NCBI GenBank assembly: GCA_030652255.1
Contig: JAUSAZ010000173.1
Coordinates: 1 to 64,000, forward strand
Origin: Myxococcales bacterium
Lineage (GTDB): Bacteria; Myxococcota_A; Polyangia; Polyangiales; Ga0077539
DNA: 64,000 nt
Direction of reading: 5' to 3'
Each line of letters opens with the position of its first letter. The first letter of the stretch is position 1. The notes under the pieces are model-generated. The model was not told where the DNA came from. It ran no database searches and was given only the letters and a program-made list of their open reading frames with translations. Positions 8,933 to 17,930 of this stretch are shown here, in pieces. Made by a program: the position numbers and the translations under genes.

Positions 8933-10357
8933 ATGCGACACACCACCCTCCTGCTCGCGGCCTCCCTCGCGTGCCTCGCGCCCGCCGCGCGCGCCCAGAC
9001 GCCGCCCGGCGCAGGCGACGCCCGGGCCAGCTTCGCCCGCGCGGTGACCCTCTACGCCGACGGCAACTACGAGGCGGCGCTGGTGGAATTCCAGCGCGCC
9101 CACCGCCTGAGCGGCAACCCCAACCTCCTCTACAACGTCGGCGCGGTGTACGAGTCGCTTGGGCGCTTCGTCGAGGCCCGCGACGCCCTCGTGGCCTACC
9201 GCATGGGCGGCACGCCGTCGTCGGTGGGGCCCCGCGCGGCCGAGCTCGACGCGCGCCTCGCCCGCCTCCGGGAGCGCATCGGCACCCTCCGCGTGACCGT
9301 CCCCACGCCGGGGCTGCGGATCACCGTCGACGGGGCGGAGGTGGCGGCCGAGCGAGCGCGCGCGGGCGTCCCGGTGTCCGCCGGACGGCGGCGCCTGCGG
9401 CTCGACGCGCCGGGTCACACCACCCGCGAGCTCGAGGTGGACGTCGCGGGCGGCGGCGAGCTGGTGATCAGCGAGGGCCTCGACGTGCGGCGCGCGCCGC
9501 TGACGCTGCGCTCGGACACCGACGAGGCCTCGGTGCGCGTCGACGGCCGCGAGGTGGCGCGCACGCCCGTGGAGGGTCCGGTGATGCTGCCGGAGGGGAC
9601 CTTCCAGCTCGAGGTGACGCGCCCCGGCTACGTGAGCGTGCGGCGCGAGGTGACGCTGGGCGTGGCGGGCGCCGTGGTCGACGCGACGCTCGCGTGGGAC
9701 CCGGCGATGCCCCCGTCGGTCGCGGCGGGGGTGCGGGTGGAGAGCAACGTGGACTTCCCCGCGGTGAGCGTCGACGGGCGCTCGGTGGTGGCCGACGGGA
9801 GCACCCGCGTCCCGGCGGGGCGGCACCAGCTCCGGGTGGCGCACGAGGGGTACGTCCCGACGACGCGGGCCATCACGCTGGCGCCGGGCGCCAACACCGA
9901 GCGCGTGTGGCTCGACGCGACGCCGCAGCTGCGGGCCGAGCACGCCGACCGGGTGCGGCGGCAGCGGACGGTGGCCTATGTGTTCGGCGGCGTCGGGCTG
10001 GCGGCGATGGCCGGGGGCGCGGCGCTGCTGGTCACCGGGCTCGGGGACTTCAACGACGCCGACGCCGAGGTGACGCGCATCGTCGCGTTGGATGATTCCT
10101 GCTTTGTCAACCCGCTCAATCCTGCCTGTGGGGACACGCAAGCGCGCACCGACGCGAGGCTGGCGGCCGACGAGGACCGGAGCGCGGCGGCGACACGGGC
10201 CGTCGTGGGCGGCGTCGTGCTCGGCCTCGGCACCGCGGCGCTCGTCGTCGGCTCCGTGCTGCGAGCGCGCTCCGACCCGTCGGACCGCTACGACCGGCCC
10301 GCGGGATGGGGCGTCGCGGTGGGCTTCGGGGGCGCGTCACTCCGCGGTACCTTCTGA
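8933..10357 (+). CDS. Exported TPR-PEGA domain protein
   Basis: 474 aa. It has a Sec signal peptide ending ARAQ (about residue 21). A TPR-like block follows (ASFARAVTLYADGNYEAALVEFQRA, then NLLYNVGAVYESLGRFVEAR). Three PEGA-type modules come next, recognisable by VDG/VDGRE and P-G-H-L-V-GY phrases (about 120-340). Two hydrophobic helices lie near the C-terminus (about 346-366 and 420-440). This architecture is common in myxobacterial genomes beside Ser/Thr kinases, and a kinase gene starts 7 bp after its stop. The two are therefore probably one transcript, with this protein as an envelope partner of the kinase (inference). A TTGACA at 8882 could be a -35 element, but no convincing -10 is visible. 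Confidence 0.8.
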   Translation: MRHTTLLLAASLACLAPAARAQTPPGAGDARASFARAVTLYADGNYEAALVEFQRAHRLSGNPNLLYNVGAVYESLGRFVEARDALVAYRMGGTPSSVGPRAAELDARLARLRERIGTLRVTVPTPGLRITVDGAEVAAERARAGVPVSAGRRRLRLDAPGHTTRELEVDVAGGGELVISEGLDVRRAPLTLRSDTDEASVRVDGREVARTPVEGPVMLPEGTFQLEVTRPGYVSVRREVTLGVAGAVVDATLAWDPAMPPSVAAGVRVESNVDFPAVSVDGRSVVADGSTRVPAGRHQLRVAHEGYVPTTRAITLAPGANTERVWLDATPQLRAEHADRVRRQRTVAYVFGGVGLAAMAGGAALLVTGLGDFNDADAEVTRIVALDDSCFVNPLNPACGDTQARTDARLAADEDRSAAATRAVVGGVVLGLGTAALVVGSVLRARSDPSDRYDRPAGWGVAVGFGGASLRGTF

Positions 10358-10364
10358 GCGCACG

Positions 10365-11888
10365 ATGACCAACGCGAGGGCCGAGCCCGCGACGAACGAC
10401 GACGAGGCCCCGGAGCTCGCGCCCGCGCTGGAGTCGGGGCGGGTGGTGGCCGAGCGCTACCGCATCGAGCGCGTGCTCGGCAGCGGCGGCATGGGGACCG
10501 TGCACGAGGCCACGCAGCTCGCCCTCGATCGGCGCGTCGCGCTCAAGGTGCTGCACCCGGCGCTCACCACGGACCGGTCGCTGGTCGCGCGCTTCCGCCG
10601 CGAGGCCAAGGTGATGGCGGGGCTGAAGCACCCCAACATCGTCGAGGTGATCGACGCGGGCCAGGAGGGATCGCTGGTGTTCCTGGTGATGGAGTACCTC
10701 ACCGGGGTGCCGCTCAACACGCGCGTCGAGGCGGAGATGCCCATGGCGCCGGGCGCGCTGCTGCCGCTGGTGCTGCCCGTCGGGCGGGCGCTGTCCTTCG
10801 TGCACAAGCGCGGCATCGTCCACCGCGACGTGAAGCCCGACAACATCTTCCTGGTGCGGGGCGACGACGGCGCGATCACCCCGAAGCTGCTCGACTTCGG
10901 CATCGCCCGCCCGGTGTCCGGGGGGAAGTCCATCACGGCCACCGGGGTCATCCTTGGGACGCCCGCGTACATGGCCCCGGAGCAGGCCTGGGGCCTGAAG
11001 GAGATCACCCCCGCGGCCGACCAGTGGGCCTTCGGCGCGATGCTCTACGAGGCCCTCGGGGGGGAGATCCCGCACCTCTGCGAGACCCCGCACGCGCTCA
11101 TCGTGCGGCGGGTGTCCGAGGCCGCGCGCCCGCTCACGGAGATCGCGCCGGGGGTCGACCCCGCCCTCGCCGCGGTGGTCATGCGTGCGCTCGCGACCGA
11201 TCCGACGGCCCGCTACGAGAGCATGGACGCGCTGCTCGACGCGCTCGCTCCCTTCGCCGCGGAGCGGGGCCCCGCGGCGGTGGCGCCGGTCGCGCCCGCC
11301 GCGCCGAAGCCCGCGGCGATGGCGGCGACGATGACCGCCCCGGAGGAGCAGACGGCCCCGGAGCCCGAGGCGCGCGTAGCGGAGCCCGAGGCGGTCATGG
11401 AGCCCGAGGCGGCGCCCGTGGTCCCGGTGGCGCCGCTGCGCTTTCCGCGGGTGCTGGCGGGTCTGATGGTCGCGGCGGCGGTGGCGGCGACGGGCTTCGC
11501 GCTCACCCGCGGGGACAGCGCCCCGCGGCCGACACCGACCGCCGCGCCGACGGTGGTGGAGATGGTGACGCTGACCTTCGACTTCTCGCCGCAGGAGGCG
11601 CGCATCGAGCTCGATGGCGCAGAGCTCGGTGCGGGGCACGCGTCGGTGGAGGTCACGCGGGCCGGGGTGCACACGCTTCGTGTCGAGGCCGACGGGTACC
11701 TGCCGTACGTCGACGCGGTGCGGGCCGACGGCGACCTGCGCATCTCGCGCTCGCTGGTGCGCCGGGCCGTGGATGCAGCCGTCGTAGCGTCGCCGACCGC
11801 GCGACCCGCGAGGCCGGTGACGGGCGCGCCCGCGGCGGCGCACGCGCCCATCGGGCGGCGACCGATCGACACCCGCTGGCCGCCGTAA
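10365..11888 (+). CDS. PknB-like Ser/Thr kinase with C-terminal PEGA domain
   Basis: 507 aa. The kinase domain (31-300) is intact: GSGGMGTV, Lys61, HRDVKPDN with Asp155, DFG 177-179 and GTPAYMAPEQ. A Pro/Ala/Glu-rich linker of about 55 residues leads to one transmembrane helix (about 362-380). An outside domain with a PEGA motif follows (IELDGAELGAG, then HTLRVEADGYLPYVD, 397-460), and the tail is disordered. It starts 7 bp after the TPR-PEGA gene, so the two are probably co-transcribed and both carry PEGA modules. It likely senses envelope state and phosphorylates cytosolic targets. The kinase call is secure; the stimulus is unknown. Confidence 0.92.
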   Translation: MTNARAEPATNDDEAPELAPALESGRVVAERYRIERVLGSGGMGTVHEATQLALDRRVALKVLHPALTTDRSLVARFRREAKVMAGLKHPNIVEVIDAGQEGSLVFLVMEYLTGVPLNTRVEAEMPMAPGALLPLVLPVGRALSFVHKRGIVHRDVKPDNIFLVRGDDGAITPKLLDFGIARPVSGGKSITATGVILGTPAYMAPEQAWGLKEITPAADQWAFGAMLYEALGGEIPHLCETPHALIVRRVSEAARPLTEIAPGVDPALAAVVMRALATDPTARYESMDALLDALAPFAAERGPAAVAPVAPAAPKPAAMAATMTAPEEQTAPEPEARVAEPEAVMEPEAAPVVPVAPLRFPRVLAGLMVAAAVAATGFALTRGDSAPRPTPTAAPTVVEMVTLTFDFSPQEARIELDGAELGAGHASVEVTRAGVHTLRVEADGYLPYVDAVRADGDLRISRSLVRRAVDAAVVASPTARPARPVTGAPAAAHAPIGRRPIDTRWPP

Positions 11889-11941
11889 CGGGTGGGAGAC
11901 TTGAGGCTCCGAGTGCCTTTCCACAGGAGAGGTGACGGGTT

Positions 11942-12307
11942 GATCGGAGCACCCGCCCAGGCCCGCAATCACCGGCCTCGCCGATCGAGGGGAGCACCCG
12001 CCCACCTCACCAGCCGTCGGCCTCGCCGATCGAGGGGAGCACCCGCCCAGGCCTGCGGTCACCGGTCTCGCCGATCGAGGGGAGCACCCGCCCACGCCTG
12101 CGGTCACCGGTCTCGCACGTCGCGATCGTGACGGTGAGGCGGGTACTGTCGACGTGGGCGAGCGCTCCCCTCGATCGGCGAGACCGGTGACCGCAGGCCT
12201 GGGCGAGCGCTCCCCTCGATCGGCGAGACCGGTGACCGCAGGCGTGGGCGGATGCTCCCCTCGATCGGCGAGGCCGGTGACTGCAGGCCTGGGCGGGTGC
12301 GGTGCTC
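11942..12307. repeat. 45-bp tandem repeat array in two inverted halves
   Basis: Left half, forward units: partial 11942-11979, then full units at 11980-12024, 12025-12069 and 12070-12114. Each contains GCCGATCGAGGGGAGCACCC followed by a more variable part ending CACCGGTCTC. After a 39-bp unrelated centre (12115-12153) the same unit recurs in reverse complement: partial 12154-12179, then 12180-12224, 12225-12269 and partial 12270-12307. The halves could pair as a stem of roughly 150 bp. The array fills the space between two convergent genes and touches the stop codon of the second. Unit length is divisible by three, so it yields 15-residue repeats in shadow frames, but no start or composition supports coding. 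Roles as a bidirectional terminator or structural DNA are possible. Confidence 0.85.
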
Positions 12308-12821
12308 AGCGCTCCCGGCACGCCTCGGTGTCGATCGGGCAGGGGAGCGCGTGCGGGTTGCGGTTGCGCACCCACGGGTCGGCCTGGCACGCAGGCGACT
12401 CCGGGTCGACGACGTGCTCGGCGCCGTCGCAGCGCACCCGCCACGCGCCGCCCGTGTACGCGCGCGTCACGGTCGCCACCTCGCGCCCGGCGCCGTCGCG
12501 CCAGGTGTCGACGGTCACCGTCGCGGCCCCGAGGCTGGTGACCGCCGCGCAGACCGCGCGCCCTTGGCGGAAACGGTGGGCGCCCATGGGCTGCGCCTCG
12601 ACCACGAGGCCGTTGTCGAAGCAGCGGCGCCAGTTGTCGACCGCCGCGGTGATGTACGCCGTGCACGCGCCCACCGGCGGTGAACACGCCGCGAACATCC
12701 GCGCCATGCACGGCGGGAGGCAGCTCGGGGGCGCCGGGGTCGCCGCGTCGGCGCGCGGCTCGATGGTACCCGTGGAGGCGCCGCAGCCGAGCATCAACAC
12801 CAGAACGAGCCCGATGCGCAT
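12306..12821 (-). CDS. Small cysteine-rich lipoprotein, unknown function
   Basis: 171 aa. It begins MRIGLVLVLMLGCGAS, a short lipoprotein signal with lipobox Cys at 13. The mature part carries regularly spaced cysteines (SCLPPCM, ACSPPVGAC, RRCF, VRCDG, SPACQ, LPCPI, EAC), suggesting several disulfides. No known family is recognised. The long open frame upstream of this ATG is a shadow of the convergent reading frames. The stop codon lies inside the final unit of the 45-bp repeat array. It probably follows the methyltransferase gene, which ends at its 3' side on the same strand with a 35-bp gap from this start. Confidence 0.7.
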   Translation of the reverse strand: MRIGLVLVLMLGCGASTGTIEPRADAATPAPPSCLPPCMARMFAACSPPVGACTAYITAAVDNWRRCFDNGLVVEAQPMGAHRFRQGRAVCAAVTSLGAATVTVDTWRDGAGREVATVTRAYTGGAWRVRCDGAEHVVDPESPACQADPWVRNRNPHALPCPIDTEACRER

Positions 12822-12856
12822 GGGCGGCAACCTACACCCGGCGATGCCGAGGGTGG

Positions 12857-14326
12857 TCACCCCACGAGCAGGGCGTTCGACGCGAGCCAGTCGAGCGCCT
12901 GCTCGCAGTCCCCGGCGCGCTCTGCCTCCGAGCGGGCGTCGCGCGGGAGCCCCGCGGCGAGGGCGGCGCGGTCCCGCGTCCCGTCGGACAGCCGCAGCAC
13001 GGCGCGCGCCTCGCCGGGCAGCACGATGCGCGTGTGCCGCAGGGTCGTGACCTCGTCCGAGCCCATCGCCTGCGCGCGGGCGATGGGGGACGCGAGCGGT
13101 CGCAGCCCCGCGGCCTCGGCGTAGCGCGCGGCGCCCGCGTGCAGGGAGATCGCCCCGTCGAAGAGCAGATCGAGCACGGCGGGCGCGTGCGCGGCGGCGG
13201 CCCCGAGGGCGGCGCGGCGATCGAGCCCGAGGCGCGCGGCGGCGGCGGCGGCCATGGCGGCGTAGGAGACCGGGCGGCGGTCCTCGGCGGCGAGGGCGTG
13301 CAGGGCGCACTTCATCCACGGGTCGCGCAGCACGAGCGGGCGCTCGTCGGAGGGGAAGGTCACGGGGCGGTCGTCGGTGAGCGCGGCGGCGCCGACGTCG
13401 GGGACGCGCGCACGGGTCGCCAGGTGCAGCCGCGCGAGGGCGGCCGGGTCGGCGGGGCCCGCGGCGGTCTCGCCGTGCACGAGCAGCGACGCGCGGAAGC
13501 GGCGGTTGTGGGTGAAGTCCACGGACTGCGCGAGCGCGATCGGGTCGCCGGCCCCGGGGCGCAGCGCGGGCGCTGCGACGCGGAGGTCGGCGTCGGCGAG
13601 CCAGGCGAGGCCGTGCGCCGCGGCGTGCGCGGCGAAGTCGCGGAGGTACACCGCGTCGTTCACGGCCGCGAGGTGCTCGTGGAAGAGGTACGCGTCGTCG
13701 GCGCCGCCCAGCTCCCGGAGCTCGCCGCGCAGCCACGCGGACCACGGCGACGGGTCGGCCTGGAGCGAGCCGTCGAGCACCGCGAGCGCCCGCCGCGCGC
13801 GCCGCACCCGCTCCAGCGCAGGGCCCGGCGGGGCGTGCTCGCGCAGGAAGTCACGGATCGTGCGCAGCGCGTTCCAGCCCGGGAGGGCGTTGAAGCTCAC
13901 GTACGCCACCCCGTCGGGGCGCATGCGCCCGCGGCACACGGCGAGGATGGCGTCGCGCACCGCGGGGGGCACCCAGGAGTACACCCCGTGGCAGATCACG
14001 TAGTCGAAGGGCGCGTCGTCGGAGAGCGCGGCGATGGACTCCGCGCGGAAGGTGACGTTGGTGAGACCGAGGGCCGACGCACGGTCGCGCGCCTCGGCGA
14101 CCTGCACCTCGGAGAGGTCGACCCCGACGAACTCGCTGCCCGGGAGGTCGAGGGCCATCGGGAGGAGGTTGGCGCCGCGGGCGCAGCCGAGCTCCAGCAC
14201 GCGGCAGCGCGCGAAGGGCGGCGCGGGTCGGCCGCAGAGGGCGGACACCGCGAAGAGGTGCTCCGGGTGCGTGCGGGGGAAGCAGTAGTCCGCGTAGGGG
14301 AGCTCGTCGTAGCGGTCTCTGGTCAT
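12857..14326 (-). CDS. SAM-dependent methyltransferase with regulatory domain (protein-lysine-methyltransferase-like)
   Basis: 489 aa from ATG 14326; an in-frame TTG at 14347 with GGAG upstream is an alternative start. The AdoMet-binding motif VLELGCARGANLLPMA (43-58) and acidic GVDLSEVQV (68-76) belong to a class I methyltransferase. HGVYSWVP and YVSFNALPGWN are family-specific for methyltransferases that carry the C-terminal 'methyltransferase regulatory' domain, which is present from about 205 to 290. Residues after 300 form a winged-helix-like or SET-independent tail. Relatives include outer-membrane protein lysine methyltransferases; the target here is not known. There is no signal peptide. 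Confidence 0.85.
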   Translation of the reverse strand: MTRDRYDELPYADYCFPRTHPEHLFAVSALCGRPAPPFARCRVLELGCARGANLLPMALDLPGSEFVGVDLSEVQVAEARDRASALGLTNVTFRAESIAALSDDAPFDYVICHGVYSWVPPAVRDAILAVCRGRMRPDGVAYVSFNALPGWNALRTIRDFLREHAPPGPALERVRRARRALAVLDGSLQADPSPWSAWLRGELRELGGADDAYLFHEHLAAVNDAVYLRDFAAHAAAHGLAWLADADLRVAAPALRPGAGDPIALAQSVDFTHNRRFRASLLVHGETAAGPADPAALARLHLATRARVPDVGAAALTDDRPVTFPSDERPLVLRDPWMKCALHALAAEDRRPVSYAAMAAAAAARLGLDRRAALGAAAAHAPAVLDLLFDGAISLHAGAARYAEAAGLRPLASPIARAQAMGSDEVTTLRHTRIVLPGEARAVLRLSDGTRDRAALAAGLPRDARSEAERAGDCEQALDWLASNALLVG

Positions 14327-14427
14327 CCGCCGCGGATCGTAGATCAACGGCGCTCCGGCCGGGCCGCCGCGGCGAGGCCCGCGTTGACCCCCTTCCCTCC
14401 CGCGTGCGAGCGTCGCCGCGGGAGCCG

Positions 14428-15936
14428 ATGGCAGACCACGACCACGACCTGGTCCGCGCCGAGCGGGACCTCTACCGCCGCCTGCTCGACCTCGGCGACC
14501 ACGACGACCTCGCGGCCTTCCTCGACGAGGCCCTCGCGCTGGTCGTCGAGGCCACCGGCGCGCTCCGGGGGTACCTCTCCCTCGACCCGGCCCAGGACGG
14601 CCAGTCGGTCTTCACCCTCGCGCAGGGCTTCGACGAGGCCGACCTCGCGCAGGTCCGCCGCGAGCTCTCCCAGGGCATCCTGGCCGAGGCGCTGCGCACC
14701 GGGCGCACCGTGTCCACCGCGTCGGCCCTCGACGACCCGCGCTTCCGCGCCATGGCCAGCGTGCAGGCCAACCGCATCCTCGCCGTGCTCTGCGCGCCCA
14801 TCGGCGGGCGCGCTCCCCTCGGCGCGCTCTACCTCCAGGGCCGCGCCGCCCCGGGGCCCTTCCCCGAGCGCGAGCGCCAGCTGGCCGAGGCCTTCACCAC
14901 GCGGGTCGCGCCGCTCGTGCACCGCCTCCGCCGCGCGACCCCCGACGCCGCCGTCGACCACACCCGCGAGCTGCGCGCCCGGGTGCACGCCGACGGGCTC
15001 CTGGGGGTCTCCGCGGCCCTCGCGGAGTGCCTGCGCCAGGTGTCGGTGTGCGCCCAGGTCGACGCCCCGGTGCTCATCGCCGGCGAGAGCGGCACCGGCA
15101 AGACGGAGCTCGCCCGCTGCCTGCACCTGAGCTCGCGGCGCGCCCCGGGGCCCTTCGTCGAGGTCAACTGCGCGGCGCTGCCCGACACCCTGCTCGAGGC
15201 CGAGCTCTTCGGCGCCGAGAAGGGCGCGCACTCCACCGCCACGCGGCGCATCCCCGGGCGCATCGCCGCGGCGCAGGGCGGCACCCTCTTCCTCGACGAG
15301 GTCGCCGAGCTCCCGCTGGCCTCGCAGCCGAAGCTGCTGCAGTTCCTGCAATCGCGGCGGTACTGGCGCCTGGGCGGGGAGTCCCCGGTCGAGGCCGACG
15401 TGCGGGTCATCGCCGCCACCAACGTCGACCTCCCCGAGGCCGTGCGCGCGAAGCGCTTCCGCGAGGACCTCTACTACCGCCTCGACGTGCTCACCGTGCG
15501 CGCCCCGGCGCTGCGCGAGCGCCCCGACGACGTAGCCCTCCTGGCCGACCGCTTCGCCTCCGCCGCGGGCGCCTCCGCGGGCCGCGACCTCACGCTCTCC
15601 CGCGCCGCCCGCACGGCCCTGCGCCACGCCGAGTGGCCCGGCAACGTGCGCCAGCTCTCCGCCGCCGTGCAGCGCGGCGCGGCCTTCGCGCTGAGCGAGG
15701 GCAGCGCCGTCATCGAGGCGCGGCACCTCTTCCCGGAGACCCCCGCGGCCGCCGCCGAGAAGGCCCGCGCGACGACGTGGCAGGAGGCCACGCGGGGCTT
15801 CCAGCGGCGCCTGCTCGACGAGACCCTCGACGCCTGCGGGGGCAACGTGAGCGAGGCTGCCCGCCGGCTCGACGTGGCGCGCTCGCACCTGCACGAGCTG
15901 CTGCGCGCCCACGGCATCAACCGCCCGAAGTCCTGA
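14428..15936 (+). CDS. GAF-AAA+-Fis enhancer-binding-type regulator with altered GAFTGA loop
   Basis: 502 aa. The ATG at 14428 has GGGAG 5 nt upstream; GTG 14404 is an alternative. Domains: GAF (20-165), AAA+ (190-420) and a Fis-type HTH at the end (GNVSEAARRLDVARSHLHELL). Walker A is GESGTGKT (219-226), Walker B is GGTLFLDE (284-291), and an R-finger region and sensor II follow. The loop that normally reads GAFTGA is GAHSTA (266-271), so the Phe, Thr and second Gly that contact sigma-54 are changed. ATP binding should persist, but classical sigma-54 activation is doubtful. It is divergent from the methyltransferase gene (101 bp), a possible target. Confidence 0.88.
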   Translation: MADHDHDLVRAERDLYRRLLDLGDHDDLAAFLDEALALVVEATGALRGYLSLDPAQDGQSVFTLAQGFDEADLAQVRRELSQGILAEALRTGRTVSTASALDDPRFRAMASVQANRILAVLCAPIGGRAPLGALYLQGRAAPGPFPERERQLAEAFTTRVAPLVHRLRRATPDAAVDHTRELRARVHADGLLGVSAALAECLRQVSVCAQVDAPVLIAGESGTGKTELARCLHLSSRRAPGPFVEVNCAALPDTLLEAELFGAEKGAHSTATRRIPGRIAAAQGGTLFLDEVAELPLASQPKLLQFLQSRRYWRLGGESPVEADVRVIAATNVDLPEAVRAKRFREDLYYRLDVLTVRAPALRERPDDVALLADRFASAAGASAGRDLTLSRAARTALRHAEWPGNVRQLSAAVQRGAAFALSEGSAVIEARHLFPETPAAAAEKARATTWQEATRGFQRRLLDETLDACGGNVSEAARRLDVARSHLHELLRAHGINRPKS

Positions 15937-16007
15937 GCGCGCCGCTGGAGCGTCTGCGCAGAAACTGGCCCCGCCGGCCGCGGGGATCCTACGGTGCGTC
16001 CACTGCC

Positions 16008-16292
16008 ATGAAGCCCATCTTCATCACCTGGTGCGTGGATGACCCCGACGCCCCGGAGCTCCGCTACTACGACCTCATCGCCGAGTACGACGGCCTCGCG
16101 CGCTACGTCCTCGCGGTCGCCGACGCGCCCTTCGCGCCGGTGATCCACGTCGACGTCACCGAGCTCGAGAGCCGCGCCGGGTACCGCCGCTGGGGCCCCG
16201 ACGACCGCCGCGGCCCCGACCGCGCCCGCCTCGACCGCCGCGCCCGCGGCCGCCGCGCCGAGGACCTCGTCCCCGCCTACGCCATGTCCTGA
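16008..16292 (+). CDS. Small hypothetical protein
   Basis: 94 aa, starting MKPIFITWCVDDPDAPELRY. The first 60 residues look like a compact alpha/beta segment (YVLAVADAPFAPVIHVDV). The last 35 are Arg/Asp-rich (DDRRGPDRARLDRRARGRRA) and probably disordered. No family is recognised. It is 71 bp after the Fis-type regulator on the same strand. Coding is supported by an ATG with acceptable composition, but the short length keeps this uncertain. Confidence 0.5.
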   Translation: MKPIFITWCVDDPDAPELRYYDLIAEYDGLARYVLAVADAPFAPVIHVDVTELESRAGYRRWGPDDRRGPDRARLDRRARGRRAEDLVPAYAMS

Positions 16293-16422
16293 CCTCCCCT
16301 GTCCGCCCGACCGGACACCCTCTACCCCCGCGCTGTCCTCCCCGGTGGACACCTCCCCTGCCGTGCATCGCGTCGCCGCGCAGAACGCCCGCGTGGCACG
16401 CCCGGTGTACTGCCCCGCTGCC

Positions 16423-17856
16423 ATGAACAACACTCGCTCATGGCTCCGCTCCGTCGTCCTCCTGCTGCCCCTCGCGGCGTCCTGCGCGCCCGTCGACGAG
16501 CCCGCCGCGTCGTCCGTCGACGAGCTCCGCCTGCAGTCCTACGACCTCTGTAGCCTCTTCGGCGCCTCCGCCCTCCAGGCCGCCGTGGCTGGCGCCCAGA
16601 TCGACGAGATCGGCCCCCTCTGGGTGGAGCCCGGCACGGCCACCATCCTCCGCGGCCGCCACCTCGACCGCCTCCCCACCGTGATGCGCGCGGCGTACTA
16701 CTCGGGCGCGACCCGCATCACCACCTCGACCCGCGTCTTCCCGATGGGCCCCAACGCCATCCTGGTGATGGCGCCCCGCAACATCCCCGCCGCGGGCGCC
16801 AACGTCTCCATCCGCCTCGAGTACACGCGCCTCTGCCGCGAGGACCGTCTCGGCTCCCTCGGCCTCGGCGGCAGCCTCGCGGTCTACGCCGAGCGCTCGC
16901 TCACGGTCGCCGCCTCGCCGGCCACGGCGTCCTTCCACTGGCCGCGCTTCTTCGCCCGCACCAGCGGCGTGATGCCGGCCCCGGCGCTCACCGCCCGCAC
17001 CGTCAGCACCAACGAGGTCGCCCTCACCTGGACCGACCCGGGCTTCGACGAGATCGGCTACCGCATCGACTACCGCCAGGCGGGCAGCCCCGAGTGGCTC
17101 GCCGTCGGCACCGTCCCGGCCAATCGCACGAGCGAGCCCGTCCGCGGGTTCCAGCACGCCACGGGCTACGAGTTCCGGGTGGTGCCCTTCGACTACGACC
17201 GCGACGGCGCGCCCAGCAACACGGCCTCCGCGACCACCGCGGCCCTCCGCGTGAACTCCGCGGCCGTCACCGTGCATCGCTCGTTCTCCTCCGCGGGCGG
17301 CGTCGCGCCCCTCGCTGGCACCACGGTCCAGCCCGCCCCGCGCGCGGCCGTGGCCTGGTACGACGCCAACGCCAACCGCGTCGTCGACGGCATGCCCGGC
17401 GGCGCCACGGCGTACCCCTTCACCCTCGGCGCCTTTCCCTCCTGGCCGCTGCACGGCTCGGTCGAGGGCAACCGCTTCGACGCGGGCGCCAACCTCGTGG
17501 TGATGGTGGAGTTCGCCCCCACCGCCGGCGCGATCACCACCCGGCCCGTGAGCCAGTTCGTCGCGATGCACCTCCAGGTCGGCGGCGGCGTCGCGGCCCT
17601 GCGCAGCGCCGTCGGCGGCGACTACGCCCGGGGCCAGGGCGCGCGCATCACCACCCTGGTCCCCACCCTCTCCGACCGGGTGCAGCTGCTGGAGTTCAGG
17701 GCGCCCGCCAACGGGGTCAACGGCCGGGTGCGGGGCTCCGTGCGCGCCAACCTGATGATGATGACCGAGCAGCTCTCGCTCCAGGCTCCGCAGACGAGCA
17801 CCCAGCACCTGAGCGACGTCTCGGTCGACTTCGACCTCGAGGTGCTCCCCCGCTGA
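16423..17856 (+). CDS. Fibronectin type III lipoprotein
   Basis: 477 aa. The start MNNTRSWLRSVVLLLPLAASC gives a lipoprotein signal with Cys at 21. Residues of about 35-175 hold a beta-rich module of unknown family. A fibronectin type III domain spans about 185-275 (LTARTVSTNEVALTWTD, then GYRIDYRQAG, then TGYEFRVVPFDYD). The C-terminal 200 residues form another beta-rich module (AVAWYDANANRVVDGMPGG) that may bind calcium or carbohydrate. It is probably a surface or periplasmic-facing structural protein. Its in-frame extension upstream to 16345 lacks any signal and was not used. The next gene starts 74 bp later on the same strand. Confidence 0.75.
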   Translation: MNNTRSWLRSVVLLLPLAASCAPVDEPAASSVDELRLQSYDLCSLFGASALQAAVAGAQIDEIGPLWVEPGTATILRGRHLDRLPTVMRAAYYSGATRITTSTRVFPMGPNAILVMAPRNIPAAGANVSIRLEYTRLCREDRLGSLGLGGSLAVYAERSLTVAASPATASFHWPRFFARTSGVMPAPALTARTVSTNEVALTWTDPGFDEIGYRIDYRQAGSPEWLAVGTVPANRTSEPVRGFQHATGYEFRVVPFDYDRDGAPSNTASATTAALRVNSAAVTVHRSFSSAGGVAPLAGTTVQPAPRAAVAWYDANANRVVDGMPGGATAYPFTLGAFPSWPLHGSVEGNRFDAGANLVVMVEFAPTAGAITTRPVSQFVAMHLQVGGGVAALRSAVGGDYARGQGARITTLVPTLSDRVQLLEFRAPANGVNGRVRGSVRANLMMMTEQLSLQAPQTSTQHLSDVSVDFDLEVLPR

Positions 17857-17930
17857 ACGACCCGGCGCCGCTTGCGCTGCGCGCCACGAAGCGTGTCCAA
17901 TCTCCGTCTCCGAGGGAGTCCCCCCACACG

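Noticed and set aside
10116..12107. Minus-strand ORF with 15-residue repeats
   Set aside because: The repeats only reflect the 45-bp DNA array; the rest is antisense to the kinase gene.
11942..12307. CRISPR array
   Set aside because: The units are contiguous at 45 bp without unique spacers, and the second half is inverted. No cas genes are near.
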